A stretch of 64,000 nucleotides of DNA from NCBI GenBank assembly GCA_963676725.1, contig OY781463.1, positions 3,038,001 to 3,102,000 on the forward strand, read 5' to 3'. This stretch comes from G963662905 sp963676725. Lineage in GTDB: Bacteria; Bacteroidota; Bacteroidia; Bacteroidales; WRLA01. A program made the translations under genes and the position numbers. The notes below the pieces were generated by a model. The model worked only from the letters and a program-made list of their open reading frames with translations. It did not search any database and was not told the DNA's origin. Of the stretch, positions 1-8,439 are shown in pieces. The first letter of the stretch is position 1, and the number at the start of each line of letters is the position of its first letter.

Positions 1-1
1 C

Positions 2-241
2 CATCAATTGGATGTGCGTGTCGACAAACAGTATTTCTTCGACAAATGGTCTCTATTGGTATATATCGACATACAAAACCTGTATAATTTTCAGGCAACG
101 GAACAGGATTATTTAACAAATCTTGACCCGGATGGAAACCCACAGATTGACCCGAATAACCCGGATGATTATATTTTGCGCCAAATACCAAATTCTGCAG
201 GACAGGTCTTGCCAACTATAGGCATTATGGTTGAATTTTAA
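2..241 (+). CDS. TonB-dependent outer-membrane receptor, C-terminal end (partial)
   Basis: The frame is open to the left edge of the window, so this is only the last 79 residues of a longer protein. The piece reads as closing beta-strands of an outer-membrane barrel. It has a DKWSLLVYIDIQNLYN strand pair typical of TonB-dependent receptors and a proline/aspartate-rich extracellular loop. It ends in GIMVEF, and a terminal phenylalanine is the usual BAM recognition end. An ATG-type start inside this stretch is not meaningful. The substrate cannot be inferred from so little sequence. The family call rests on the strand pattern and the C-terminal residue; another barrel family is possible. Confidence 0.6.
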   Translation, partial: HQLDVRVDKQYFFDKWSLLVYIDIQNLYNFQATEQDYLTNLDPDGNPQIDPNNPDDYILRQIPNSAGQVLPTIGIMVEF

Positions 242-283
242 TGAACTGGAAATGAAAACCTTCGCATTGGATTGCTGAAAGAC

Positions 284-1591
284 TTATTTTTTAGGAGGCT
301 TTCCACTTCTTTTGTTATAAGGCTTTCTGGATGAAGTATTTGAGTTTCTTGTTTGGTTTCCTGAATTTCTCGAGGATGCTGTTTTTTCTCGGCCTGATTT
401 CCTGAAATTTCCACCGCGACTATAATTTTTCTGCACATTGTTTTTCCACACTGGAGCTGCCCCCAATTCTTCAGGCATTTCTTTGCGCGGAACAGTCGTT
501 TCAATCAGCTTTTCGATGCGGGCAAAACGCCCCATATCGGTAGGATTGACAAAAGTAATGGCCTCCCCTTTTTCATCAGCTCGTCCGGTACGGCCAACAC
601 GATGCACATAATCTTCCGCATCTTTAGGCACATCAAAATTAATCACTAAGGAAATCCCCTTAATGTCGATGCCACGACTTAAAAGATTGGTTGCCACAAG
701 GATACGAGTTTCACGCGATTTAAACTTCAGCATAACACTTTCGCGTTCGTTTTGGTCAAGATCTGAAGAAATACCTGCAACCGATTTATGGGTTTTCCGC
801 AATGCACGATGAATCTCGCGCACATTTTTTTTCTTTTCAGTGAATATTAAAATACTGTCAAAATCAGGATGTTCCTGAATAATATGGTTTACCAATGGAA
901 TTTTCTGTTCGTCATACGCGAGATAAATACCTTGGTTAATCCCTTCGGCAGGTTTAGATAATTTTGTTTGCACTTGTTTGGGATTACTCAAAATACTTTC
1001 CGCCAATTTTTGAACTTTTGGAGGCATAGTAGCACTAAACATCAAGCTTTGCCGCTTTTTGGGCAGATGTGAAATGATATTCATAATATCATCAAAAAAG
1101 CCAATATCCAGCATACGATCTGCTTCATCGAGCACCAAATGCTCCAACTGGCTAAAATCTGCATAACGCATATTCAGATGCGAAATCAGTTTTCCAGGTG
1201 TTGCAATAATGATGTCGGAACCTTTAGAAAGCGCCATTTTTTCTGTAGACCAATCGGTTCCATCACCTCCGCCATAAATTGCAATCGACTCTATACCACT
1301 AAAATATGCGATCCCTTGAATTTGTTGGTCGATTTGTATTGCAAGTTCTCTTGTTGGAACAATAATTAAAGTATTAACTCCGGAACGCTTCTTCTTTGTC
1401 AATAATTTATGCAGTATGGGCAATACAAAAGCGGCAGTTTTTCCTGTACCTGTTTGTGCACTGGCAATGAGGTCGTTCCCATGAAGCACTTCCGGTATTG
1501 CTAGTTCCTGAATTGGGGTTGGAGTATCAATCCCCATATATGATATGGCTTCAAGTATTTGTTCATCAAAGCCAAAGTCGCTGAATGTCAT
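284..1591 (-). CDS. DEAD-box ATP-dependent RNA helicase
   Basis: Cytoplasmic RNA helicase of superfamily 2, probably acting in ribosome assembly or mRNA turnover. The ordered motifs are visible: an N-terminal Q-motif region (FGFDEQILEAI, then TPIQ), AQTGTGKT (Walker A), PTRELA, the DEAD box, SAT, then RGIDIKG and HRVGRTGR in the second RecA domain. The last 70 or so residues are basic, Gly/Ser/Asn-rich and low in complexity, as in RhlE-like proteins that use such tails to bind RNA. I start at the ATG giving MTFSDFGF, because the Q-motif begins there; the frame stays open for 27 more codons upstream but those residues look non-conserved. About 435 residues, normal for RhlE. Which RhlE paralog it is cannot be decided. 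Confidence 0.95.
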   Translation of the reverse strand: MTFSDFGFDEQILEAISYMGIDTPTPIQELAIPEVLHGNDLIASAQTGTGKTAAFVLPILHKLLTKKKRSGVNTLIIVPTRELAIQIDQQIQGIAYFSGIESIAIYGGGDGTDWSTEKMALSKGSDIIIATPGKLISHLNMRYADFSQLEHLVLDEADRMLDIGFFDDIMNIISHLPKKRQSLMFSATMPPKVQKLAESILSNPKQVQTKLSKPAEGINQGIYLAYDEQKIPLVNHIIQEHPDFDSILIFTEKKKNVREIHRALRKTHKSVAGISSDLDQNERESVMLKFKSRETRILVATNLLSRGIDIKGISLVINFDVPKDAEDYVHRVGRTGRADEKGEAITFVNPTDMGRFARIEKLIETTVPRKEMPEELGAAPVWKNNVQKNYSRGGNFRKSGREKTASSRNSGNQTRNSNTSSRKPYNKRSGKPPKK

Positions 1592-1915
1592 AAGTTTATT
1601 TATGATGTATAATATTTTGATGGTAAAAATACACAATATGCACGACATAAGCGATGACGCTGCACGAATCACAGGCTATTTTAAATCGAAGCCGGGCCAA
1701 TTGCATTCTTTCTCCGCCACCCTACTCCTAGTCGATTACCTTAATAAGCGCTTGTACTTTGGCCAAATGCTCGAAATCAATGCATCACGGCTTACTTGCG
1801 GGCTAACTAATTCTATGTCTTATAAAACCATCCTGTAAATCGAATTATCCGTTCAAAAAAAAACAGGCTCCTCCCTCAGGAAAAGCCTGTTTATCAATAA
1901 ATATTCTACAAGGGA
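1592..1915. other. Intergenic region, helicase to lamin-tail gene
   Basis: No convincing gene. Short frames here have no recognisable protein and overlap the helicase 5' region. The right end carries the terminator of the lamin-tail gene. I searched by eye for a tRNA-like T-loop and did not find one. Confidence 0.5.
1855..1892 (-). terminator. Rho-independent terminator of the lamin-tail gene
   Basis: Inverted repeat AAACAGGCT/AGCCTGTTT around a short loop. Read leftward it is followed by a run of nine T. It sits about 25 bases past the stop of the minus-strand gene ending at 1916. Confidence 0.8.
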
Positions 1916-2719
1916 TTATCTGCTGACACTAAATTTTGTGACATATTGTGACTGTGCAGAACGCACGCTAAGCAAATACATTCCGGGAGCTAAAGTTTCG
2001 GTATTCAATTGGATACGGCTGCTTCCTGCTTCCATATTCTCAGGGCTCAGTTGCATACATTTCTGACCGGAAACATTGAAAATAGATACTTCTACATCGG
2101 CTCTGTTTCCAAGATTTACTTCAACACTTAAGATATTATTGCAAGGATTTGGATAAGTGCTGAGTACAGCAAGGTTTGTGTTTTCTTCTATTGCTGTTGT
2201 ATGTTGGTTTGCAGCACCAGGAGTATAATTCTCCATGCTAAACCATGTGTCTGTTCCATCAAGAAAACGACCATAAGAAACATCAGCAACTTGTGGGCCA
2301 TAGGTTAGCGAATCAACAAATTCCTGATTTGGGTTCCAGAGGCCAATAGATTCTCCATCACCGCTTAGTTTAATATTCAGGTTACGCACACTGGACTCTT
2401 CAAGCTTGTTGGCATAAAATACGATAAATCCACCGGCGGCAACAGTCACGGAATCAGGGTATGTATCCAAAATCATATACATTTTTTCCGGGTCTGTTAG
2501 GTCATCGCTCATATAATAACCAGCTAGGTTAACTGCCTCGCTACCTGCATTATAAATCTCGATCCAATCTGGGTAATCGCCTTGAGGGCCGGGGAAAGCA
2601 GCATCATTACTGGCCATAAACTCATTGATATACAATTGAGCCTGCACTGTTGGGGCAAAAAACAGGAATCCTGCGAGCAATGCCATTAAACTAAATTTCA
2701 ACGTGTAATTTTTCATCAT
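1916..2719 (-). CDS. Secreted lamin-tail-domain protein with T9SS sorting domain
   Basis: Exported protein of 267 residues. An N-terminal signal peptide (hydrophobic LMALLAGFLFF, cleavage near VQAQ) is followed by a lamin-tail domain (LTD, an Ig-like fold) at about residues 30-165, with the hallmark INEFMASN, DWIEIYN and LAGYYMSD segments. The last 80 or so residues form a T9SS type A sorting domain: YPNPCNN, then SIFNVSGQ, then the closing LAPGMYLLSV strand and a basic SR end. It is therefore expected to cross the outer membrane through T9SS and be released or anchored. The ligand of such LTD proteins is not established. It resembles the second LTD of the lipoprotein at 27678-28778, so the two are likely paralogs. 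Single gene with its own terminator. Confidence 0.88.
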   Translation of the reverse strand: MMKNYTLKFSLMALLAGFLFFAPTVQAQLYINEFMASNDAAFPGPQGDYPDWIEIYNAGSEAVNLAGYYMSDDLTDPEKMYMILDTYPDSVTVAAGGFIVFYANKLEESSVRNLNIKLSGDGESIGLWNPNQEFVDSLTYGPQVADVSYGRFLDGTDTWFSMENYTPGAANQHTTAIEENTNLAVLSTYPNPCNNILSVEVNLGNRADVEVSIFNVSGQKCMQLSPENMEAGSSRIQLNTETLAPGMYLLSVRSAQSQYVTKFSVSR

Positions 2720-2757
2720 AATAAATTGTTTAAATGAATATTAAATTTATCAACCCC

Positions 2758-4224
2758 TTAAGAAAGATCCAGGGGTATTTTCTGTATTTTTCTTATTCCT
2801 TGCTTATCTGTCACGAATTTATAAAATTTTATGCTCTTTTCATCAGCATTCCGGAAATAAAGCAATAAATTAAGATGATACACCCTATTAATCCTTCTAC
2901 GCTTTAATTTTTTTCCGGTTTGGACAAAAATTTCTTTATCGTGATCATCCATTTTATAACAAAATGGTGTAATATTCAATCTCAATATTTGGGTAATTCC
3001 ATTAAAATCATTCAACTTAATAATCTTTTTCGCCTTTACACGGATTTTAGTACGATAATGAATGACTTTATCGGCAGGCCACTCCTCTCCTATTTCCGTG
3101 GCACGCATTTGTTCCCGAGCCAAAAGCACTTCATCAGGCAGCATTTGAGGTTTTTCAAAGCGAAAACTTTCTTTCAGGCACCCAATAATTTCATTCTTTT
3201 GAAAAGATATATTGGTTTTAAAATCAAAAAACATGCGCCGGCGTTTTTTATCAAAATACATTCTGGCCAATTCCTTAATTCGATCCTTAAACATATAACT
3301 AATCACCAGTGCAATAAAAAACGGAAGGCTTAAATTGCCGAATGCTTTTTGGGAAACAAAAGCAATGCCGGTAGCAAAAACCATGGCAAGTCCGGCAGCA
3401 AGGCTAAAAAGCAATTGTTCATAAAAAACACCCTCTTTACGTGTATCCGTATTCAGAAATAAATTGCTTTCGATATATCTTTTCAGCCGTGCCCTGCGAT
3501 GCAAAACGCCTTCATTTTCTTGGTTTGGCCTGCATACCGATGGGTATTTAACAGATTCACGATAGCGCAACTCATTAATTGCCAATATATTTATTGCTTC
3601 CATCGCAGGCTCATCCAATATTTGCCTTGCTTCAAGAGCATTCATAAGAAGATGCAGTTGCCGCTCAAGCATTAGGCTTTGATATTCATCAGCAAAATTA
3701 AAAGCGCTCAAAATGTTTTTGTCCCAGGCATTTTGTTTTGCCTCTTGAGTAATATTGGAAAGCACAGAGCGCATTTGACGACTAGCATCTATAAACCCAA
3801 GGATTTTTTTTATTTCCTGTTTGTGCTTTTTATTCTTCAAAACAGCTTTCATTTCACGCTGCAGGCTCTTAATACTATTTGCAGCATAATTTTTTAACTC
3901 CCTTTTTAAATGCTGTTCTTGTTTTGCTCCCGGATACTTCAGGTATTCATGCCATTCTTTTTGCAGGTTTGCTGAAGCATCTGTATCCAGCGAACAAAAA
4001 TCAGCTAGATTATAAAAAGGCTTTCTAAGACGGATATATGTTTTTAAGGATTGATAAAAATCACTTTTTGTGAAATTATGTTTGTTCACATCCAATGCCG
4101 GTGGCAGGAAAAGATACATATCCACACCAAAATCAGGATTTCCTGACAGCATATCCTTTGCAGGCAATTCAAGCTTAAGCTCAAAAGATTGGCGTGAATG
4201 TATCTTTAATTGATCTTTAATCAT
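2758..4224 (-). CDS. Unrecognised membrane protein (488 aa)
   Basis: I do not recognise this family. The first 270 residues are hydrophilic, helical and rich in Lys/Glu. One or two membrane helices follow at about residues 272-312 (LLFSLAAGLAMVFATGIAF and LPFFIALVISYMF). Then come a basic stretch (FDKKRRRMFFDF), and a C-terminal soluble region rich in Lys/Arg that ends in beta-like segments (YHLNLLLYF). There is no signal peptide, so both ends are probably cytoplasmic, with a central hairpin anchor. No catalytic motif is apparent. It lies alone, 38 bases past the upstream end of the lamin-tail gene and divergent from the phosphate genes. Confidence that it is a real gene is high because of its length and ordinary composition; the function is unknown. 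Confidence 0.8.
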   Translation of the reverse strand: MIKDQLKIHSRQSFELKLELPAKDMLSGNPDFGVDMYLFLPPALDVNKHNFTKSDFYQSLKTYIRLRKPFYNLADFCSLDTDASANLQKEWHEYLKYPGAKQEQHLKRELKNYAANSIKSLQREMKAVLKNKKHKQEIKKILGFIDASRQMRSVLSNITQEAKQNAWDKNILSAFNFADEYQSLMLERQLHLLMNALEARQILDEPAMEAINILAINELRYRESVKYPSVCRPNQENEGVLHRRARLKRYIESNLFLNTDTRKEGVFYEQLLFSLAAGLAMVFATGIAFVSQKAFGNLSLPFFIALVISYMFKDRIKELARMYFDKKRRRMFFDFKTNISFQKNEIIGCLKESFRFEKPQMLPDEVLLAREQMRATEIGEEWPADKVIHYRTKIRVKAKKIIKLNDFNGITQILRLNITPFCYKMDDHDKEIFVQTGKKLKRRRINRVYHLNLLLYFRNADEKSIKFYKFVTDKQGIRKIQKIPLDLS

Positions 4225-4546
4225 CTCGTTAAAAAAATCTTATTAAAAAATGAGAAAATGCTTTATTTGCACAAGCAAAGCATAAAATCACCTTTTGCAA
4301 ACCTAAGGCTCTGCCCTCCAATTCCCTAATAAATCACCTTTATACGGCTTCTACATTTCAATTTCAGGAAACTCAGGTTTCAAACAGCTCATACTACAGG
4401 CATTTACTTTATACACTGGTTATCATATTTTTATAAACCAAATACACCTCTACAAACCTCTATATTTGCCAAACATTTCAGTTAATTGGTTCTGTTCCGG
4501 TCTGTAATTCCTTATCTTTGACCCAACAAATCAAGAGCAGGAAAGC
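4225..4546. other. Divergent intergenic region upstream of the phosphate-transport genes
   Basis: AT-rich and gene-free, holding the control regions of the divergent genes at 4224 and 4547. TAnnTTTG-like boxes are present on both strands: TATCTTTG at 4513 and TATATTTG at 4461 on plus, and TAGGTTTG (4298-4305) on minus. I see no Pho-box-like direct repeat with confidence. Confidence 0.45.
4486..4520 (+). promoter_or_regulatory. Candidate Bacteroidota promoter for the DUF47-PiT operon
   Basis: A -7 box TATCTTTG (4513-4520) fits the TAnnTTTG consensus. A TTG at 4486-4488 is a possible -33 element with a slightly long 24-base spacer. Transcription would begin near 4526, about 20 bases before the first ATG. 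Confidence 0.5.
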
Positions 4547-5197
4547 ATGTCTATTTTATTTAAAAACGCAAAAAAATTAATCAGAGACATCGATGAGTAT
4601 ATTAATACTATAGAACAAGGGGTTCTGGTGTTTCGTGGAGGCGTCATCGATTATTTAAATAATAATACCGACGGTTTTGAAGATAAGCTAAAAAGCATTG
4701 ATTTGCTGGAAGCGAAGGCTGATAAACTCCAACGAAAAATTGATGATGAGTTTTACCGTCATAGCCTTGTGCCGCAAAATATTGGCGATATTGAAAATAT
4801 GCTCGACCGATTGGATGAAATCATTGACCTCTGCAAAGACAATCTGTATCAGTTTGAAGTTGAAGTTCCATTTATCCCCAAAAACCTACGATCGGAATAT
4901 ATCCGATTAACAGAGACTTCCGTAGAATCTGCCTTATCGGTTGTTCCTGCCATCAGAACCTTTTTCAGAGAGCCAATTAGGGCAAAAGATATGCTATCAA
5001 AAGTATATTTCTATGAAAAAGAAACCGACAAGCTGGCCCGGAGTATTAAGCGCAGCCTTTTTCACGATATGCCTGATTTAGAGCTTGCCCAAAAAATTCA
5101 TTTACGGTATTTTGCTTTGCATATTGAAATTATTTCCGATAAATCAGAAACACTTGCCGATATTTTATCGATTATGGCCTTAAAAATGAGCGTTTAA
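4547..5197 (+). CDS. DUF47 (PhoU-like) phosphate transport regulator
   Basis: Cytoplasmic all-helical protein of the PhoU-like DUF47 family, 216 residues, which is the usual length. DUF47 proteins are commonly encoded next to PiT transporters and are thought to regulate or assist them. Visible signs are long amphipathic helices with the acidic metal-binding-type segments DLLEAKADKLQRKIDDE and KETDKLARSIKRS, and the N-terminal FKNAKKLIRDIDEYI. The gene is three bases upstream of the PiT transporter and clearly co-transcribed with it. The family assignment follows from pattern and context; its effect on transport is inferred. Confidence 0.9.
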   Translation: MSILFKNAKKLIRDIDEYINTIEQGVLVFRGGVIDYLNNNTDGFEDKLKSIDLLEAKADKLQRKIDDEFYRHSLVPQNIGDIENMLDRLDEIIDLCKDNLYQFEVEVPFIPKNLRSEYIRLTETSVESALSVVPAIRTFFREPIRAKDMLSKVYFYEKETDKLARSIKRSLFHDMPDLELAQKIHLRYFALHIEIISDKSETLADILSIMALKMSV

Positions 5198-5200
5198 AAT

Positions 5201-7021
5201 ATGGTAATCCTATTATTTTTAAGTAGCGGACTTTTTCTTGGCTGGTCTTTGGGCGCCAATGATGCTGCCAATATTTTTGGAACAGCAGTAGGGAGTCGCA
5301 TGCTTAAATTCAAAAAGGCTGCTCTGATTGCCAGTATTTTTGTTATTCTTGGTGCTGTTTTTCAAGGCGCCGGAGCAAGTGACACATTGGGCAAACTCGG
5401 TAGTGTAAACACACTCGCAGCGGCTTTTACTGTTGCCCTTGCTGCCGCTTTAACTGTTTATTGGATGACGCGCTTGAGCCTTCCTGTATCGACAAGCCAA
5501 GCGATTGTTGGAGCCATCATCGGATGGAATTTCTACACCAATAACCCAACCGACATCAGTGTTTTGTCGAAAATTGTAAGCACCTGGATTTCAGGACCTA
5601 TATTGGGTGGTATTTTTGCCGCCTTACTCTTTTTACTGCTAAGCAGACTTTTATTGCGCATGAAAATCCATCTACTTCTCAGGGATGCCTATCTGCGTAT
5701 TAGCCTGATTGTTGTTGGTGCTTTTGGAGCTTATAGCCTGGGTGCCAATAATATTGCCAATGTGATGGGTGTATTTACAGATGCCGTGCAGCTTCCTCTT
5801 ATCGATTTGGGCATCTGGGAAATCAGCAGCAAACAGCAGCTCTTTTTTATCGGTGGAGTGGCTATAGCAATTGGCATCATCACTTATTCGAAACATGTAA
5901 TGCAAACTGTTGGAAATACTCTAATGCCGCTTTCCCCCGAGGCAGCATTGGTTGTTGTTCTAAGCCAAGCTTTGGTACTCTTTATATTTTCGTCTTCTTC
6001 CCTCTCAGAATTTGTGCAAATGATTGGTTTGCCTGCCATCCCACTGGTTCCGGTATCGAGTTCGCAGGTAGTTATTGGTAGTATTATTGGTATTGGCTTA
6101 TTAAAAGGAGGAAAAGAAATAAAATTCAATATTCTGGGCAGCATTAGCCTGGGTTGGATTGCCACACCCGTTGCTGCCGGGATGCTGAGCTTTTTTATGC
6201 TCTTTTTTGTGAACAATGTTTTTAAACAGGATGTCGGTCAGATTATAAGCCTTGAAGCAAACCAAAAAATGCAGGACGACAAGGTTTTAGTTCTGGATAA
6301 GCTAAAAACAGAACTAAAGGCAGACATAAAAAATCAGGAGATCCAAGACGAAAAAATAATCCAAACAGAACGTCAGGGAGGAATACCCTATTTTGCAATC
6401 CCTGCCATTCTTTTACTGCTGGTTTGCAGTATTTATATTGTTTATTTGCGTCATAAGATCAAGCAAATAAGGCATCAGAAAGAACAAGAAATTAAAATAT
6501 TACAAGAAGAGAAAGACTGTGAATCCGTTCATCTCAAACGCTCACTTGAAGCCTACCAAGACAAACAGGAGAGCCTCGACAAAGAACTGAATTTCAGGCA
6601 AAAAGAGATGACCACAATGGCCATGAACATTATTCGGAACAATGAATTTTTAAATGGCTTAAAAAAGGAAATTGCCCAAATCAAAAACGATGTTCCCAAC
6701 CAGAAGGCCCGTGAAGCATTCAATAAACTTGTATTGATGATCAGTCAAAACATCAGTATTGATCGGGAACGTGACAATTTTCGTATGTACTTGAACGAGC
6801 AGAACAGCAAATTCCTGCAAAAGCTTGATGAGCTCTTCCCCGGACTTACAGACAATGAAAAACGGCTGGCCGTCTTGTTGCGGCTCAAACTTTCATCAAA
6901 AGAAATTGCTTCTATTTTAAATATTTCACCCAAAAGTGTTGAAATGAACCGCTATCGTTTGCGCAAAAAGCTTAAGGTAGAAGCAGGGATTCAACTCAGC
7001 GATTTTATTCGTGAGATTTAA
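5201..7021 (+). CDS. PiT phosphate transporter fused to a coiled coil and LuxR-type HTH
   Basis: One uninterrupted 606-residue frame. Residues 1-340 are an inorganic phosphate transporter of the PiT family (phosphate with H+ or Na+). They contain about ten membrane helices and the duplicated signature GANDAAN (18-24) and GANNIAN (181-187), plus LPVSTSQAIVGAIIG and its repeat VPVSSSQVVIGSIIG. A hydrophilic segment (345-393) follows, then one more membrane helix (396-416), a charged coiled coil (417-500), and a C-terminal helix-turn-helix (549-606) of the LuxR/FixJ type: LTDNEKRLAVLLRLKLSSKEIA, then SPKSVEMNRYRLRKKL. This tail matches the module ending many Bacteroidota membrane-bound propeller or TPR regulators. 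I infer a transporter that may report phosphate status directly to DNA. The natural alternative, that the tail only oligomerises, cannot be excluded. Co-transcribed with DUF47. Confidence 0.9.
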   Translation: MVILLFLSSGLFLGWSLGANDAANIFGTAVGSRMLKFKKAALIASIFVILGAVFQGAGASDTLGKLGSVNTLAAAFTVALAAALTVYWMTRLSLPVSTSQAIVGAIIGWNFYTNNPTDISVLSKIVSTWISGPILGGIFAALLFLLLSRLLLRMKIHLLLRDAYLRISLIVVGAFGAYSLGANNIANVMGVFTDAVQLPLIDLGIWEISSKQQLFFIGGVAIAIGIITYSKHVMQTVGNTLMPLSPEAALVVVLSQALVLFIFSSSSLSEFVQMIGLPAIPLVPVSSSQVVIGSIIGIGLLKGGKEIKFNILGSISLGWIATPVAAGMLSFFMLFFVNNVFKQDVGQIISLEANQKMQDDKVLVLDKLKTELKADIKNQEIQDEKIIQTERQGGIPYFAIPAILLLLVCSIYIVYLRHKIKQIRHQKEQEIKILQEEKDCESVHLKRSLEAYQDKQESLDKELNFRQKEMTTMAMNIIRNNEFLNGLKKEIAQIKNDVPNQKAREAFNKLVLMISQNISIDRERDNFRMYLNEQNSKFLQKLDELFPGLTDNEKRLAVLLRLKLSSKEIASILNISPKSVEMNRYRLRKKLKVEAGIQLSDFIREI

Positions 7022-7124
7022 TAAAAAGTTTTCCTTGGGAAAGTTTGCAAACATTTTTATGCAGGGTGAAAGACATTGGATTTTTACGTAACTTTAATGA
7101 GAATTTTTCAAAATATATCGGCTT

Positions 7125-8294
7125 ATGCTTAATATTGCATTGTTCGGCCCTCCGGGAGCCGGAAAAGGAACACAATCTGCTTTTCTGATTGAGAAGTACA
7201 ATTTATTTTATATTTCCACAGGAGATATGCTGAGAAAAGAAATTGCTGAAGCAACAAGTCTAGGTCTTGAAGCACAGTCGATTATTGCCTCAGGAGGGCT
7301 TGTCTCCGATGAAATTATTGTACAGATTATCGAAAAAACTATTACCGAAAACCCACATGCGAAAGGCTTTTTGTTTGATGGCTTTCCCCGAACATATATT
7401 CAGGCATATATTCTTGAAGGACTGATGATTAAGCTAAACACAGCCCTGAACTGCCTCATCAGCCTGGAGGTTGACGAGGAGGTTTCCGTGCAAAGGCTTC
7501 TTGATCGGGGAAAATCTTCGGGACGCAGCGACGATAACGAAGAAGTGATCCGTAATCGATTAAAAGAATATGCAGAAAAAACCTTACCGGTACTGAATTT
7601 CTACAAAGAAAAAGGCAATTATTTCCCACTTGATGGCGGACAAAGCATCGGGAAAGTGAGTGAGGAAATCGAGTTCATTGTACAGGAAGAACTCAGCAAA
7701 AGCCTGTTGAATATAGTGATGTTCGGTTATCCAGGATCAGGTCGTGGCTCGCAAGGAAAAGCACTTGCCAAAGCATATGGGCTCGAATATGTAGCGACAG
7801 GCCCCATGCTCGATCAGGAAATAAAAAAGGGCACTGAAACCGGAAAACGCATCAAAGCCCTTTATGAAAACGGCCAGCTTGTGCCCGATGAAATTGTTGT
7901 ACAACTGATCGAAAAAAAACTGGAAAACTCAAAAGGGGTCAAAGGGTTTATTTTTAAAGGATTCCCCAGAACCCTGGTTCAATCGTACATTCTTGATGGT
8001 CTTTTGAAAAAACATGGCTCTGCAATTTCAAAAATAATTGAGATTGAAGTACCTACTTTAGAATTAATCCAACGTTTGGATGCTCGTTCCAAAACGGACT
8101 CTTGTATGCCCTACGACACAGCAACTTCAAAAATTGTACAACGTTTGCGCGAACATGAAACAAAAACGGTTCCTGTTATTAAAAAATACCAAAAACTGCA
8201 TGGCGTAAGTGTCGTTGATGGAATGGGCAGTTTTGATGATGTTTTTGAACGGGTCGCGAATGTGATAGAAGGCGCTTTTAAAAATATTAAGTAG
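7125..8294 (+). CDS. adk: Tandem adenylate kinase with a degenerate second domain
   Basis: Cytoplasmic nucleoside monophosphate kinase (ATP + AMP to 2 ADP), 389 residues, about twice the usual 190-220. The first domain (1-190) has an intact P-loop GPPGAGKGT (8-16), STGDMLR (31-37), FDGFPRT and a short LID with GRSDD and NRL. The second domain (195-389) has the same order of elements but altered key residues. Its P-loop is GYPGSGRGS with Arg207 in place of the catalytic Lys. ATGPMLD replaces STGDMLR, so the AMP-binding Arg becomes Asp230. KGFPRT replaces DGFPRT, and the LID GRSDD arginine is gone. The first half should be active; the second is probably a pseudo-enzyme with a regulatory or structural role (inference). 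Starts at ATG MLNIALFG; no Shine-Dalgarno sequence. Confidence 0.92.
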   Translation: MLNIALFGPPGAGKGTQSAFLIEKYNLFYISTGDMLRKEIAEATSLGLEAQSIIASGGLVSDEIIVQIIEKTITENPHAKGFLFDGFPRTYIQAYILEGLMIKLNTALNCLISLEVDEEVSVQRLLDRGKSSGRSDDNEEVIRNRLKEYAEKTLPVLNFYKEKGNYFPLDGGQSIGKVSEEIEFIVQEELSKSLLNIVMFGYPGSGRGSQGKALAKAYGLEYVATGPMLDQEIKKGTETGKRIKALYENGQLVPDEIVVQLIEKKLENSKGVKGFIFKGFPRTLVQSYILDGLLKKHGSAISKIIEIEVPTLELIQRLDARSKTDSCMPYDTATSKIVQRLREHETKTVPVIKKYQKLHGVSVVDGMGSFDDVFERVANVIEGAFKNIK

Positions 8295-8439
8295 GGTTTG
8301 GCTATAACGCCAAATCTCTGCTTATATTTAGAATTTGAATTTCACTTCCGGCAAAAAGCACTAAATCAGCCCTTAAAAAGAAAAACCAAAAAAAACCGAA
8401 CACTGATTATACTGTCTTTTGAAATCAGGCTACATTGGT

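Noticed and set aside
5201..7021. Possible frameshift or assembly join between PiT and HTH parts
   Set aside because: The frame is continuous with a plausible linker, extra membrane helix and coiled coil between the parts, so I accept the fusion as a single gene, though coverage should be checked.
8297..8314. Small hairpin TTTGGC/GCCAAA after the adenylate kinase gene
   Set aside because: Only six base pairs and no T run on the coding side, so a terminator call is not justified.
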